Assembly (NCBI RefSeq): GCF_030936135.1
Contig: NC_082594.1
Coordinates: 122,612,668-122,676,667 of the forward strand
DNA length: 64,000 bases
Reading direction: 5' to 3'
Source of the DNA: Gavia stellata
Taxonomy: Eukaryota > Chordata > Aves > Gaviiformes > Gaviidae
The notes beneath the pieces were generated by a model. The model saw only the letters and a program-made list of their open reading frames with translations, had not been told where the DNA came from and searched no databases. A program made the position numbers and the translations under genes. Shown here piece after piece: positions 12,401 through 24,870 of the stretch (positions are counted from its first letter, which is position 1; the number at the start of each line of letters is the position of its first letter).

Positions 12401-14768
12401 TTGAATTTTTAGTTAGGCATCCATGGTGGCTGAAACATCAGAGGGGATGGGAGGTTGGGAAGGAAAGTCCTGCGTAAATACCTCTATCTCAGCGTCCAGA
12501 TGGACATGCAGCTTAGGCTTAGTATCTTTAAGCTCAGGATCCAATGTGATACCCAGCTTCAGCTAAAATTTTATCTGGTTGTAAAGATATTGAAAGAGAT
12601 GTCAGTGATTAAAAAAATAAGAAGAAGAATTAACTTAGAGAGAGAGGGCTGAAGATCTTAAAGTATCTGTGCTATAGAGAGGTGTCACTGTAGTGAGAAT
12701 AAAATGCCTATGCTGCAAATCTGCTGACAGAATTAAAAATTATCTTTCTAAATTATGCGATTGCATAAGAAAGTTTATTTGGAAGCTTCAGCAAAGTGAA
12801 GGTTTTCTACAAGAAATAACTTCAGTTTTAAGCCTGTATTAGACTGGGTAGCGCAAAAAATATCTCATGTAACACACACACAGAAGGATCTGATCTATAC
12901 ATAAGGAATTTCTGCTATACTTCAAGCCCAGGGGAAAATGTAAAGTTTGCAAATTAATTTTGTTTCATCCTCTATAGAAATGAAGTCCATTACAAATTGT
13001 GCATATTAAAACAGTTTGAAATGTTTGTGAAAGAAAACGGATTTTTTTTTTTTTTACATGATAGACCATTATTTTAAATAGAAAGAATATTCTTCTGTTA
13101 CAGTCCTGAGTTTTCTAAAATAAGTGAAATGAGAAATTTGAACTTGTTTCTGATTTGGTCTTTAGTTATTAACGACATTTCCTGAGCTATAGTTAATTTC
13201 TCAAACCAGTGTGTTTCATGGATCTTCCACACCTTCATAGCAGGTTTGGCTCTGCTTCAGGTGTGTTTACTAGAATGTTTAGCGTTTATGTAATTCTTCT
13301 CATCTTCAGAGAGAAAAAATCATAACAAATATGAAATAGCCCTTACTATCTGGAGGTTGTGTCATAACTATTAGCAAGGAAAATAGTCAATAAAATTAGA
13401 ACAAAATTAATCTTAGCCCCTTACTGTAAATTTTTAATCAAATTGCTCTCATCCATTTGTTATATGAATATCACCATCTTGCTGAAAGTACTATTTGCTT
13501 ATCTTCTCTGAATTAAGAAACGGAGTTAGAATTTATAGCAACACTCTCATCTGAATGCATGAAAACTAAGTTAAGAGAAAAATACACCTTGGTTAGACGT
13601 TCACTAATGTGAACTATTTTCATTCATCTGAAGTGTTTAATGCACTTGGTTGAATTACAGTTCTCTCTATCCGGAGTTATGATAAGGTAGCAATTTGTAA
13701 CAGCAATATTAAAAATACAGCATTCTTTCATCACTAAAAAACTGCCTCTGTAGTACTTAACACTGCAAATGCTGTCAGTGTAAGTAAACAGCAAGTATCA
13801 CAGCCAGAAATTCCTCTAATTTATCTATCAAAGTCACTGTTGATGGAAATTTTTAGAACCCTTTTTTGAAGGATTAAAGACCTTTTTTTTTTAAATACTT
13901 TGCTCTTGAAAGTGTTTTCTGCTCTATGCCTGCTTGTATTTAAGCTTCTTATTGTGGAATCAGTGAGGATAAAGAGGTTTCAGTAAAGTACCAAGTTTAC
14001 TTGAGCACGAAACTCTTGACTCTGAGAAGATTAGCAAGTTTGAATACTAGCTTTTTTCATCACCACATCATGATTCTTAGTGCCACCATTAACTGTGAAG
14101 GTAACCTTTCCATAGAAGAGAAGGAAAGGGGAGATATTTCCAAAGGGGGACTGGAGAGGAAGGATCGTGTTCTGTTCTCACCACTGAAAATAATTGGACT
14201 AAAGGTTTTTTTGAGAAACTAGTTACTTCTGTGCTTATGCATAGCTGCTATGCATGAAATGAACTGCAACTGGCTGAACAGAATCTGCAAGATGTACCAA
14301 TAAGTGAAGGATTTTTCTCCCTCAGGCATATTTGGCTGGATTCCTCTTCTGCACAACTTACGATCCTGAATAAAATTGTGATCAAATTTGGTTTTTTCGT
14401 TTTTTTAAAACAGACTAAGAAAAAGTTCTCAAGCTGTAGGTTGAGAATGGAGAGCCTTTAAAATGTTGACTGGTTATTTTCACCATCTTTACTGTTTCAT
14501 CATACTTTCTTTTTCTTCCAACATTGGATAATTCAGATTGTAACTTGCATGTTCCTATCATATTATTTCCATTACTTTATTTCCATTTTGGATGTTCTTG
14601 AGGAATTCAGCTTCTGTCCGAATCTTAAAATGAGATATATCAGTGAATTAAAATCTCTTCATGTTTCCTTAGAATTTTACTTTTCAAACTGCTTCCTGAG
14701 GCTTGACCTACCTATAACACTATTTTGAACCAATTTATAATGATTTTTATCTCCTTTACTTGAAACAG
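9456..14768 (+). other. CBLB last intron (5.3 kb)
   Basis: Intron from GTAAGG to the acceptor tgaaacAG at 14767-14768. It is mostly AT-rich. A locally GC-rich block at about 11930-12140 stands out in base composition but has no convincing reading frame or repeat ends. I see no RNA gene or known transposon. Confidence 0.6.
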
Positions 14769-15031
14769 ATGGTTCACAAGCACCAGCCAGGCCCCCTAAA
14801 CCACTTCCTCGGAGGACTGCACCAGAAATACACCACAGGAAAGCATACAGCTCTGACAGTTCCACGGAAAATGTGGATGCAAAAATTGCAAAACTCATGG
14901 GAGAGGGCTATTCCTTTGAAGAAGTCAAGAGGGCACTTGAAATTGCCCAGAATAATGTTGACGTGGCCCGTAGTATTTTAAGAGAGTTTGTCTGTTTTCC
15001 TCCACCGGTCTCCCCACGTCTCAATCTATAG
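14769..15031 (+). CDS. CBLB: CBLB terminal coding exon: SH3 ligand and UBA domain
   Basis: The last coding exon has 263 coding nt, starts in phase 1 (completing Asp) and ends at TAG 15029-15031. It begins [20 protein letters not shown]; the PKPLPR core fits the PxxxPR motif bound by CIN85/SH3KBP1. The UBA domain follows, from about [20 protein letters not shown] through [20 protein letters not shown], with the MGEGY loop and the three-helix pattern intact. In Cbl-b this domain binds ubiquitin and mediates dimerisation (family knowledge). The protein ends [11 protein letters not shown] like other Cbl-b proteins. One small difference from the mammalian sequence I recall is VC before FPPP instead of A. 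Confidence 0.96.
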
Positions 15032-17160
15032 CAGCGTCAAGATATTCTTGGAGCATGTGAATTCTACATATACACGTGTGGACTGGGGAGTGAGAGAAAG
15101 AAGAGAATGGAATATTTTTTCTTTCATCCTTAGTAGAAGGGTGTTTGTTTCCAGCCGTTTATCAAAGGCTCATGGCTGCTCTGATCAAGACTTATAAATA
15201 TGCTGAGGCTTATGTATTTTTGCTAGCCATACTTTTTTAAATCAGGGTTGAACTGACAAAATAATTTAAAGAAGTTTACTTCCCTAGAACTTTTAATCTG
15301 TGAAATGCTTTTTCTTGTTTACAAGTTGGCAAGTTACAGTTTTCTAGTTGATGCCTGTACTATGTTCCTGTTCATATTCCCTTGTACTTGTGGTCAGTTC
15401 TGCTGTAGCATTCCCAACAGTTCCCATGCTGACCACTCCATCAACTAAATCATCACTTTCCAGAAGTTCTGTGTTTGTTTTTTCTTCTCTTACAAGATGC
15501 TTTAATTGTTTTTTGCATTTCAGCTCATCAAATGCAAAAAGTATGTGGCCTTCACTACTGATTTTTTTTTTCCTTCTGAGATTCCTTTGCTTTTGAGAGA
15601 GGAAATATCTGAATGTAAAATGCATTATTCTGTCTGTGAACTGCCTTTTTAAAGGTATTTTGACAGTAATGTTGGGCAGCTTTCTGTTTAACATGAATTC
15701 CATGACCTGTAGTCCTCAAGGTCTTTTATACATAGTTTCCACAAAAAAATCCCAACCAACAAATAAAACACTTCATGCAGCAGTGATGCTGAGTTCTGAC
15801 ATGCAAAAGCTCTTTCAAATTTGAGTATTTGATTGCAAATATTCAAAAATACCAAATGCACGTGATAATACTGTGTTTTGATTACACACTAATGGCATCA
15901 GTTTTCTATGTCCTATGTAAACTGAGGCATGCCAGACTAGAAGGAATCTTTTTGAATCATATTAATGGTATTCAGGTAAATTCCAGTTCTAGATTCTGTA
16001 AAGTAGAATGCGGTTAATTTTTTGTTTGAGTGATTATCCTGTGGTTCATTGTGCTTGGATCAGTTTGTATTAACATGGAAACTTTAAATCTTTGATGCAC
16101 TGTTAATTCCTAATGCTACTGTAGCAATATTTTTTGCCAAGTTCTTTAGTAACCTCCTCCTCTGTACACTTTATTATTCTCAAGTATGTGTTTAATACCC
16201 AAATTCATTCACTCACTTTCCAGCTGCTTAGTTGGAAATACATTTTTGCTTTACGTGGTAAGTGATACTCCAGGCTTTGACATTTTTGAGCCCAAATAGA
16301 TGCAAGCCAAATTAAAAATCTTCCCAATTTTAGAAAAGAGACAGAAGACAACTCTGTTCTTAGTAGACAAAGTACAAAGTTATGAGTCCACATATTTCCA
16401 GAATAATCTTAAGATTGCTGCTTTCCTGTTTTTTTTAGGAAACTTTGAAATCTTCTTTTCTTTTATTACTATTGAGAAGATAAAACCATGTGGTAGTTAG
16501 AATATTTTTCGCATTTTGAGATGTGACCAGTATATAAGAATTTTCAGTGTGCTAAGCTGGGTGTGAGGTATATATTTATTGTTCCTTTTCAGCTGTCAGT
16601 GTTCTCCTTCACTCAGAGCAAGTGGTAAAAGTTACATCACTTATAGGATCAGATCTCAGCAGCCTGTACATTTGTTTTAAAGATTTTCTAAAAACAACAA
16701 ATAGCTGAATTGTAGGATTCAAAATAACTGGGAATACCTCAAAGTCCATCGTTTCATCAAAGAACTTACTCTTAAAACTAATTAGATAAATTATTTTGTA
16801 GCGTCACAAAGCATAGTATGGATAGCATTAATTTGCTTCAGTGATAAAAGATGGTCAGGAGAATTCAGGGTATAGGGAAGAGCTTCTGTTCCATTTGGAT
16901 TTAAGCAAATGATTCTGAGTCTATGTCCTAGAAAAGGGCATTTGCAACTTCCTTTAAATGTTCATTCCTTGAGTACAGCTTATGAAAAGTCTTGGTTGAG
17001 GTTATATTCTGTGCTTTTAGTTCAAGTAAATCTCTTTCCTCTGTTTTGGTGGGAAGTTTTGTGTAGTCTTGAACCCTTTTGTTCATTTGGTTTCTTTACA
17101 TCACTCTAGCATTTTAGCTAACTATAAATTCAAAATTATTCATACTATTAAATTAAACAC
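15032..17160 (+). other. CBLB: CBLB 3' untranslated region (end uncertain)
   Basis: AT-rich sequence continues directly from the TAG with no further CBLB frame. Possible poly(A) signals are AATAAA at 15762-15767 and two overlapping ATTAAA hexamers at 17147-17157. The latter are followed by a TG-rich stretch (tgtggttgtgctgg) that suits a downstream element. I take about 17160 as a plausible distal end; the true end could be earlier or later. An antisense ORF at 15344-15703 lies inside this region. Confidence 0.45.
17147..17157 (+). terminator. Candidate CBLB poly(A) signal (overlapping ATTAAA pair)
   Basis: ATTAAATTAAA gives two overlapping ATTAAA hexamers, with a TGTGGTTGTG element starting about 5 nt after. 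Another hexamer (AATAAA) lies at 15762. Which is used cannot be decided from sequence. Confidence 0.35.
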
Positions 17161-20100
17161 TGTGGTTGTGCTGGAATTACTTAGATGAGGTTCTAACATA
17201 ACTGCCAGCATAGCAATGACGACAGTGAAAAAAGAACGTTTTACAGGGATGAACAAACAATCTGCAGATGGAGTTTTGAAATTTTGAATTGTAATGGAGA
17301 ACTCATTTTCTCATTTTTATGCAGCAGCTTAGTATAAATGACAGCCTTATGTTTCAGTTAGAGGCTGGAACTGCTGCCTGATAGATTAAGGTTTTTAAAG
17401 TTTTCCTTCTCCTTTCTGGTTGTGACCACCAGTGACGCTTGGTTTTTTTTAAGTATGTGTTAAAAAAATCTTGATGAGCAATATTTTGAGTGGTTACTTG
17501 AAAAGAGTTCCATGAATCTTTAAATGAGTGTGCTAATAACACTTCTAAATAGTGGAATGTGAAGACTATTTCAAACCTCTTTTGGTTAATAGTTTTGAAG
17601 TTAAACAGAGCAAAATTGCTTTGCTAGAGTGTTGATGTTTACTATGCAGGAATTAATAGGCTTAAAAGAAATTAATCTGGCTACAGCCTACTTCTCTAAA
17701 CACATAGTTCTCTAAACATATTTTAACCTTTGAAAGACTTAAGGGTTTGAGCCTGGCAGCGTGTTATGCAGATACGCACGCAGTGAGAGTGCTTGAATGA
17801 ACAAAGTTGGTTAAACTCAGAAACATGTGCTATCATATTTCTTCCAATTAAGTGTCATTGTAGGCTTTAGACCATTCTGATGTGTGTTGGCCTCACCTTT
17901 TATATCCTTTTGGCTAAATTACTGTATTTTAAGCAAATTGGCTGAATCAAAAGTTGAGCAAAGTAAGTGGACATCAGCAGCATGGATCTTTTCCAAAGAC
18001 TATGAGTAGAAAAAAATTGAAATTGTGATAAAATAAATGAATTTAATATGATTAGCCATGTTAATGGCTTGGCTGGAACCCTAAAATGGCCATTGGTAAA
18101 ATCTGTTAATGTTCAGTATCTCAAGAGTGCATCTGGCACAGTTGTTTTCATAATGTGAATTTAGGAAGTTTTGTACCAGGATCATTTTTTCTGTTATATT
18201 TCTCTCATTTTCAGCTTGAAGCTTTACTTTGCACTGGTGACTCTGACCTGAAAACATATAAATTTGTGTCTTAAAGCTTGACAAATTTTGAAGCAAATGA
18301 ACACCGTATTCTAAGCAAATTCAGGTACTACCTGTTGACCTGGAATTTAGCGCTTTTAGGAATGACTTCTTGAAAAAGGACTTAAGTAGTTTCCATTTTG
18401 AAGGATTTTCTTTCAAATAACTATTTTATCTGAAAATGCCTTTTATAAACTTGTCTAACATGTGGCAAACTTAGTGATGTGTTCAATTAATTTATATTTT
18501 ATTCAACATTCTTTTTAAATTTTGGTTATTATGTAAGCTCAAGTTCTTTATCTGTTCTTGTAAGGTATTTTATAAAATTAATGTTAACAGAATGTTGGGT
18601 TGGTCCGTGATTTTTCAAGAGTCTGTCTCTCTGTTATTGAATATTACCGCTTTTCATATGCTGCCTTAGAAACATAGCCTATCCTGTGTAGGGGTCTTAG
18701 AAACCATTGTTTTGTAAGCCACAAAAATGAGGGCTTGGTCGAAAGTAAGGTGAATCATTGCATTGAGACATTCCCTTTATATCCCCATACAGTACTTAAT
18801 TTCTAAATTTCAGTAGTAAAAATTTATAAATTGGCAGTAATTTCAAAATGTGCATGTAATAGTTTTATGGCAGGAAGATGATAATCATTAAATATTTAGG
18901 GTCCAAAGTGGTAAATATAGAGTCCGACTGTACATTAATTTACAGGATTTTTTTCCTGAAGAAAATTACAGTAAGCTCACACTGATATTTCTTTAACATC
19001 CTGTGCATTTACATTCTCAAAACATTGTACTCTTAACGTAAACAAATATTCTAGGACTGTAAAACATTTTTTTCCATTACTGTATTCCAACATTCTGAAA
19101 AAAGGTTAGAAAATCTAACCTCTCTACTATGCATGACAATACAACTATTACTATTTAAAGCCCAACACCATTCCCTGCAGGTCGGATTAGACCTTCAGTG
19201 ATGAGATTTTCATGATACTTTCTTCAGTCTGTGTTAAATCCTTGTCCATTATATAGGTCACTAGTCATATTACTAAGTAGGGAAGTTAACTGTTTGGTAT
19301 ACTTGTCTGTAGTATTATAGCAGCCTATTTCTTTCATTTTTACTCTTCCGATGTGAAAATCAGCTGTCACTTTATTGTGTTATAATAAAATTTTAGCAGC
19401 TGGGTGCTCTAGGAATTTTTCAGGATAGACCCAATCATTAATTGTGCACAAGATACCTGCCTCTGTTTATCAGTTGCAATTAATCTCTATCAGGAAAATG
19501 ATAAATTTAGATTTTAAAACACTGTGTGTTACTTTGGCACCTAAATATTCCATTTGTCCTTAGATGATTTCATGTCTAGCAGGGAAAATTCTTACTCAAA
19601 ATAAATCCTAAGTCCCAAATCTCTTAATCTTAAATAACAAATCTTAAATTTTTGAAATTTAATCCCATAACCTTCCTGGACATCATAAGGAATTTAAAGG
19701 CCTCAGAATAATATGAACCATGACAAGATTTTTGCTTCCTAGACCTGCGAGAAACAAAATCACAAAACCATTGAATACTGATCTTCTGACTGTGAAGCTG
19801 CTTGCATCTGTCTTGATCTGTGAAGGAATCAGCCAGTCTAACTACAGCAATACTTGTTTGAAAAAAGTCAGCTTTTTTTAATTGCAATAACTGCCCCGGT
19901 AGCCAGCAAGATGGGAGAGGAGCAGAGAACTACATGGCAGGAGGTAATTCTGTCCTAACAATCCAAGCCCCCCTCTCCTGTTGGTGTACAAGATTTAGCT
20001 GTTTTGAACTGCCTGCGTGTCTAGTGCAAATGAAGGAGTATTTGTTAAGATTACTCCAGTCTTCAATTACTGTGTCCTTCTCCAAGAAGTTCTTTAAAAG

Positions 20101-23100
20101 AGATGTTTTTGAACAGGATGCCGGGGTCTTAGCAGCAGAGGGAAGTGTGAAGTAGCACTCTGCTCAGAATGTTTTTTGATGCTAGCAAAACAACCAAAAG
20201 CTTCATAAGGATTCATGTGGAAACACCTTTGATTTTAAAGCTCATCATCTTCGTTTTTGAAGGGTGCGTATATATGTACACGCATATGTACATGCTAGTC
20301 TGGTGAAGCGTGGAGGAGAGAGAGTATTCCAACAGATGCCAGCCTGCAGAGTTCCGAACTAGGCTGTGCTACTCACCTCTGCAAAATATCTGCTCCTTTT
20401 GGAAAGCTGAACTGAATCTGCAGGATAATCAAGCTACTATAGTTATCCATGTCTTAAAAGGCAATTTTTTCTCCCTAGATAGCTGGGGAGGTGCATATAT
20501 TTACTCCAAACTAGATAGCTTTCTTCTATGTGTCTGTGTAATGATTAGGACACTGAAAATTATAAATGCTCCCTAGTTTTCATTAGACCACAATGCAACA
20601 AGAGCCCTAAGGAGAACTCGTCTTTTGTGAATTTCCTGATTGAATATCACTGAATTTCAAATGTTGTCCAAAGATAAGTAAGTCTTACATCATCAGCTAT
20701 TCAGAAATGCCTCAAGGTAATGGCTGGCATAGTTTTCTGAAGCTATTCGCTTCCTTGAACATGTGACTTTCAGGTGTTTCCTCTTGAAGTTTACATCTTC
20801 ATTACCAATTCAATATGGTCCATATGAAATTCTTGGACCATTATTTCAAAATTTTTATTCTCTGTGCTTTTCACTATGGCTGTTACCAGTAGTACCTTTA
20901 TTATCTCGGCTCATACTGCAATTGAAATTCTCCTGCTCTCACACATCCCAGCTTGGGCCAAATTCAACCCTGCCTTTGTCCAACAACAGAGGCATCACTT
21001 TGTTTGCATGCGCATCTGCTCCCTCTAAGACTGTTTTTCCTCTCTTCCTCCTACCTCAAATCTCTTCACAGTGACATCAACCACCAGCGCATCCTTCATC
21101 TCAGTAACAACAGACACTTGACAGTTTCTCATCTCAGCTTGCGACCACATCTGTATTTTCTTCTGTAATCCCTCATAAGCATTCTGCTAGTCTTGTCTCT
21201 CTCAGTCATTATACAGATTTTTACGTGTCATATCCGAATGGCCCCTGCGAACACAGTCGTCCAAAATGGATTCAGAATTCTGTGAGAAAGCCCGTTTTCT
21301 TTGTTAATATCACTGGCATTTTTTCCTGCTCCCTTCTCGGCCTGGAAATACGCTCTTGTGTTTCATGATTTGTTTGTCAGGGACAGAGATGAAATCCACT
21401 GCTTATTTCAGCAGATCCCTATTCTGTTTCTGAGATGTGAAAAGAAACCAATAAAGATATCCTATCCTCTCCTAGTAACAGTTGTGTTTGAGATGGCTTG
21501 TGTCTCAATACAAGAGTTAAGAAGTCTGTCCAACAAACGTTTGTAGCTTGGAAATTCACAATTGTATTTGATTACTTCTAGTACTGAGTGAGGTGCAGGT
21601 TGAAGGGATAAACTCTGTAAGACGTGTCAATGAAGTTGGGAAGTCACTTGCAGATAAAGTTAACTGATTACCATGAGTGATGGGGGTAAAAGATTGACTC
21701 TATACCTTTGATGTCAAAGAAATAAATATCATGTAGCTTGAAAATTCTCGCACAGAAAAGGTAAAACTGCAACATCTGAATGATCCTACCTGTGGCCCCC
21801 AAAAGACCTTTATTCTTCATCTGTCAGGTAACTTTGCCCACAAATTGGTTGTGATGATGGTAATTTTGTAGCTTTTTAGGTAAACCAGTATTTGTGAGCA
21901 TGACTGTAGAGGGTTCCTGGTTTTGCATGCTGCTGCCTGGGGGGTACGCATTACAGTTTTCCTAAAATCTAACAGAAATGGATGGTTTACATTAGTTCTC
22001 ATACAAATGTAGACTACCCACCTGGAAGAGATCCTCCAGAGACAAGACAGCTAGATGGTGAGGGAAGGATTGAGAATGTAGAAGCTGAGTGAGCAAGGAG
22101 GTGGTGAAGGTGGTGTGTTAGAACCATGATTTATTTGGGGGGAGCAGAACAGTGTAATGGAAAGAGGAGGGAGGGAATGGAGGTGAAGAGGAAAGTGTGG
22201 AGTGACTCAGGTGAGAGAAGACGGGTGGAAGTTTGGAGCAAAAAGCAGTAGGAAAAAAAAAGTCTGACATCTTAGAAAAATGTTTAAGTGTTTCAGAGTG
22301 TGGGTGTAAGAGGGAATTTCTGAGTTGAAGTGTGCAAGGGTGCACTGAAGGGGAGGAAATCCGACTGACCGTGTTGGGGCACAGCAGCATAGTCACATGG
22401 AAAAGGCATTACGTGCCTGCATGTATCATTCCTAGGTCACCTGCACCATGGTTAATCCCCGTATTTTAGTGTTTACTCACACTACTACTCTTCACCCCCA
22501 CCTGCATGTGGTCTTTGGCACAGCTCTGAAATTCTGTATGGCAAACCGCTCAGTCAGTTCTCATAGCAACATCTTTTGCTGGTGGTTTAACGTGTGGTGG
22601 TTTCCAGGCCCTTCAAGGCTTTTCTATCTGTTTTGATGTTTAGTTCTACTAAGAAAACTATTAACAATAAACAATGTGGCTTGGAGTTAAGTAGATTTGT
22701 CTTCAGGCATTGGCATCCTTTCCTTTGACGTGTTGGTGTTGCTGAGTAAACAGTCTCTGAGATTATTAGGAGAGGCAGAGTCTTAATTGTGTCTGTGTGT
22801 TGTTTTTATGATGGTAGATACTGGCTGACCAGGGCACCGCTGCAGGCTGTGAATCTGCCATTAAACTGGCTCTTGGTTCCCATTTTAACCACATCCCATA
22901 ACAATTTGTAAGGGGCTGAGACCAAATTAAAATAGTCTGTGGCTTCATTCAAAGATGTTGTGGGTATGCTTTTCACTTTTTGTCGTTGTGTATCTTGCTG
23001 CATTCATGTGCCGTGAGCATAATGCTGTAAAATTCAACCTGTCCTGAAACCCGTGTCATTGCCATGCTTCTTTAGTGGTTGATACAATTTGCCTTGTGAA

Positions 23101-24599
23101 GCACACAGGCTTCCTGGGATGGGGTGCACAGGACAAAGGTTAATTTCTTGCTAGTCATGGGTACAGCAGCGTGGACTAACCGCTAATACACAGAGGCTCC
23201 TGTTGGTGTACAAACTATCTTAGCAATGTGGATTGATTTTCTTGGTTGGTTGAGCTGAAACTTACTTTCCAGTGGTCTGCCCTTACGGGACCTTGTATTA
23301 TTTGTACTGTATCATCATTGTATTTGAGCTCGCTCCATTATGGTAATATTCATGCCTCTTGAGACTGCCTGGTCCTGTCCCTTTCAAGACTGTAGCAAAG
23401 TCTGTCAAGATGGCTGTACAAGATGTGTGGAGGGGGACTGGTTGGCTGATTTGTTAGTAGCATGTGTTTGTGGGATAAAAGGGATTTCAGGAGAAGCATT
23501 GATTTTTATTTTTTTTAATTTTTTTTTTTTTTTTTGAGAGAATGGTTTTTGTGGTGGAAAAAAGGTTTTCTCAATCAATTTTCAGTTTTGGGAAGCTATC
23601 GCACATGCCTTTAAAGAAAGGAAGATGCTGGTACTCTTTTTCCTTGTTTTTCAAAGTGTATATTGAGCAGTGGCTTTGAGGAAGCCACGTATTCTCCAAC
23701 TATTTTTTTTTCTCCTTAGTTAATGAACAACTAAGAAAACTTCTGCTTTTTTGTATAGTTTCTGAAATGACGCCAACAGTTACACTGTTTGAACAAGACA
23801 TTGTTATCTATCTCTTGGTGGCAAGTCAGTGACGACAGGGTAAAAAGGTTTATCAGAGGAAATAAGGGAAGGAGGGATGTGACAGGTATCTGCAAAGGAA
23901 GAAAATGAAAACAGATGAAGAAAATACTTACAAGAAAAAAAAAGGAAGAAAGAAAATGGTTCATTCAATGAACATTCTTTCACCAGAAGTAAATAAGAAA
24001 TGTAAATAACATCATTAGCTAAAACACAAATCGTGGTAGATAATATGACTTAATAATCCTATTTAATGCTGCTTTAAATTAACAGCAAGTCTTAGAGAGA
24101 AAGAATGGGCCTTTTATTTGTTCTTGATACTATAACAAAAATATGTTTAGTTAACATCTTCTAAGATACAAAATTATTCATAAAATTAAGTGGTTTTGAA
24201 ATTGGTAGTGAGAAAGTTCACCAAATCTTGCAAATGAATGACTAAGCAAAGAAGACCTCATTTGTCATTCAGCAGTTTTGTATCAGAGCCCAGTTTGGAG
24301 AACCTGTTAAATCTAGAAAATGCTGAGACCTTACTACAGCAGAGGACCTCCTCTGAAGTCTTGGGAAGGCTCATTGCATGTAAGTAACAGGGGGTATTTA
24401 ATTTGGGGCTAGAATTGTGTGTTACAGGAACATCAATTTAAGCCTTACCCAGCCATATAATTCCCATAATATTAGGGGTTATACTTTGTCCTGTATTGAG
24501 TGCTAGCAGCCTGCAGTCCAGTTACACATTCATTCTTCCTCCATGCAGAACTTGCAACAGGTTATTCTTTGAAATGGAAGGTTGTGTGGGTTTTTTTCT
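17161..24599. other. CBLB-ALCAM intergenic, proximal part
   Basis: No gene recognised. It is AT-rich to about 20 kb. A purine-rich strand at about 22070-22350 makes Ser/Pro-rich reverse reading frames that I regard as artefacts. A T17 run lies at 23519-23535. Further AATAAA hexamers near 18034 and 19384 could extend the CBLB 3'UTR. No transposon ends were seen. Confidence 0.5.
23519..23535. repeat. T17 homopolymer
   Basis: Seventeen consecutive T after a further T-rich stretch. It is a simple repeat; no retroposon body is attached to it that I can recognise. Confidence 0.9.
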
Positions 24600-24619
24600 C
24601 AGCACTGAAATCTGATTTT

Positions 24620-24870
24620 CACTTTTCAATGCAGCGGTGGAAATAATTTTCCAACTACAGAGCAGTCATGCTGTGATTATGCTTTATGCTCATCACTGGC
24701 ATTAGCTCATGCAGCCATCAGGCGTGCTGAGAATTATTATTGTACAAACATAATGAAATTATATGAGGGGCAATTGGAATACCTCGGTTTCAGGTGGTCC
24801 AGTTTCAAAAAGTGACTTCCTGATCATCCAGCATATTTTAAGATTTCTCAATTGGCACACTTAAAATTAT
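24620..24870. promoter_or_regulatory. Possible conserved noncoding element
   Basis: This noncoding stretch is of balanced composition and packed with homeobox/POU-like words (ATTATGC, CATTAG, AATTATTATTG, CATAATGAAATTATATG) and free of simple repeats. It has the texture of a deeply conserved vertebrate enhancer. This is a judgement by eye, with no alignment behind it. Confidence 0.2.

Larger units (their letters stand above)
1..17160 (+). other. CBLB: CBLB gene, 3' portion (last six coding exons and 3'UTR)
   Basis: The gene encodes Cbl-b, a RING-type E3 ubiquitin ligase that limits T-cell and receptor-tyrosine-kinase signalling. Only the C-terminal part is here; the TKB and RING domains are upstream of base 1. 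Six exons join into one open frame of 886 nt (295 codons plus stop, after one base completing a split codon). Five of the six exons end in phase 1 and the first ends in phase 2. The translated segments match the Cbl-b tail in order: a Ser-rich acidic segment, VPLPPAR proline motifs, two NRTxxDYD tyrosine motifs, a [10 protein letters not shown]3 ligand and a UBA domain. Introns range from 99 bp to 5.3 kb. The 3' limit is uncertain because several poly(A) hexamers are possible; a tandem ATTAAA near 17147 is one reasonable end. Gene identity is very secure. Confidence 0.95.

Noticed and set aside
20953..21168. Overlapping + strand ORFs around 20.8-21.2 kb
   Set aside because: They are pyrimidine-rich and give Leu/Ser/Pro frames in two registers at once, which is typical of composition rather than coding.
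22118..22396. Ser/Pro-rich - strand ORF of 92 codons
   Set aside because: It results from a purine-rich + strand (GA-rich block), which always yields Ser/Pro/Leu reverse frames.
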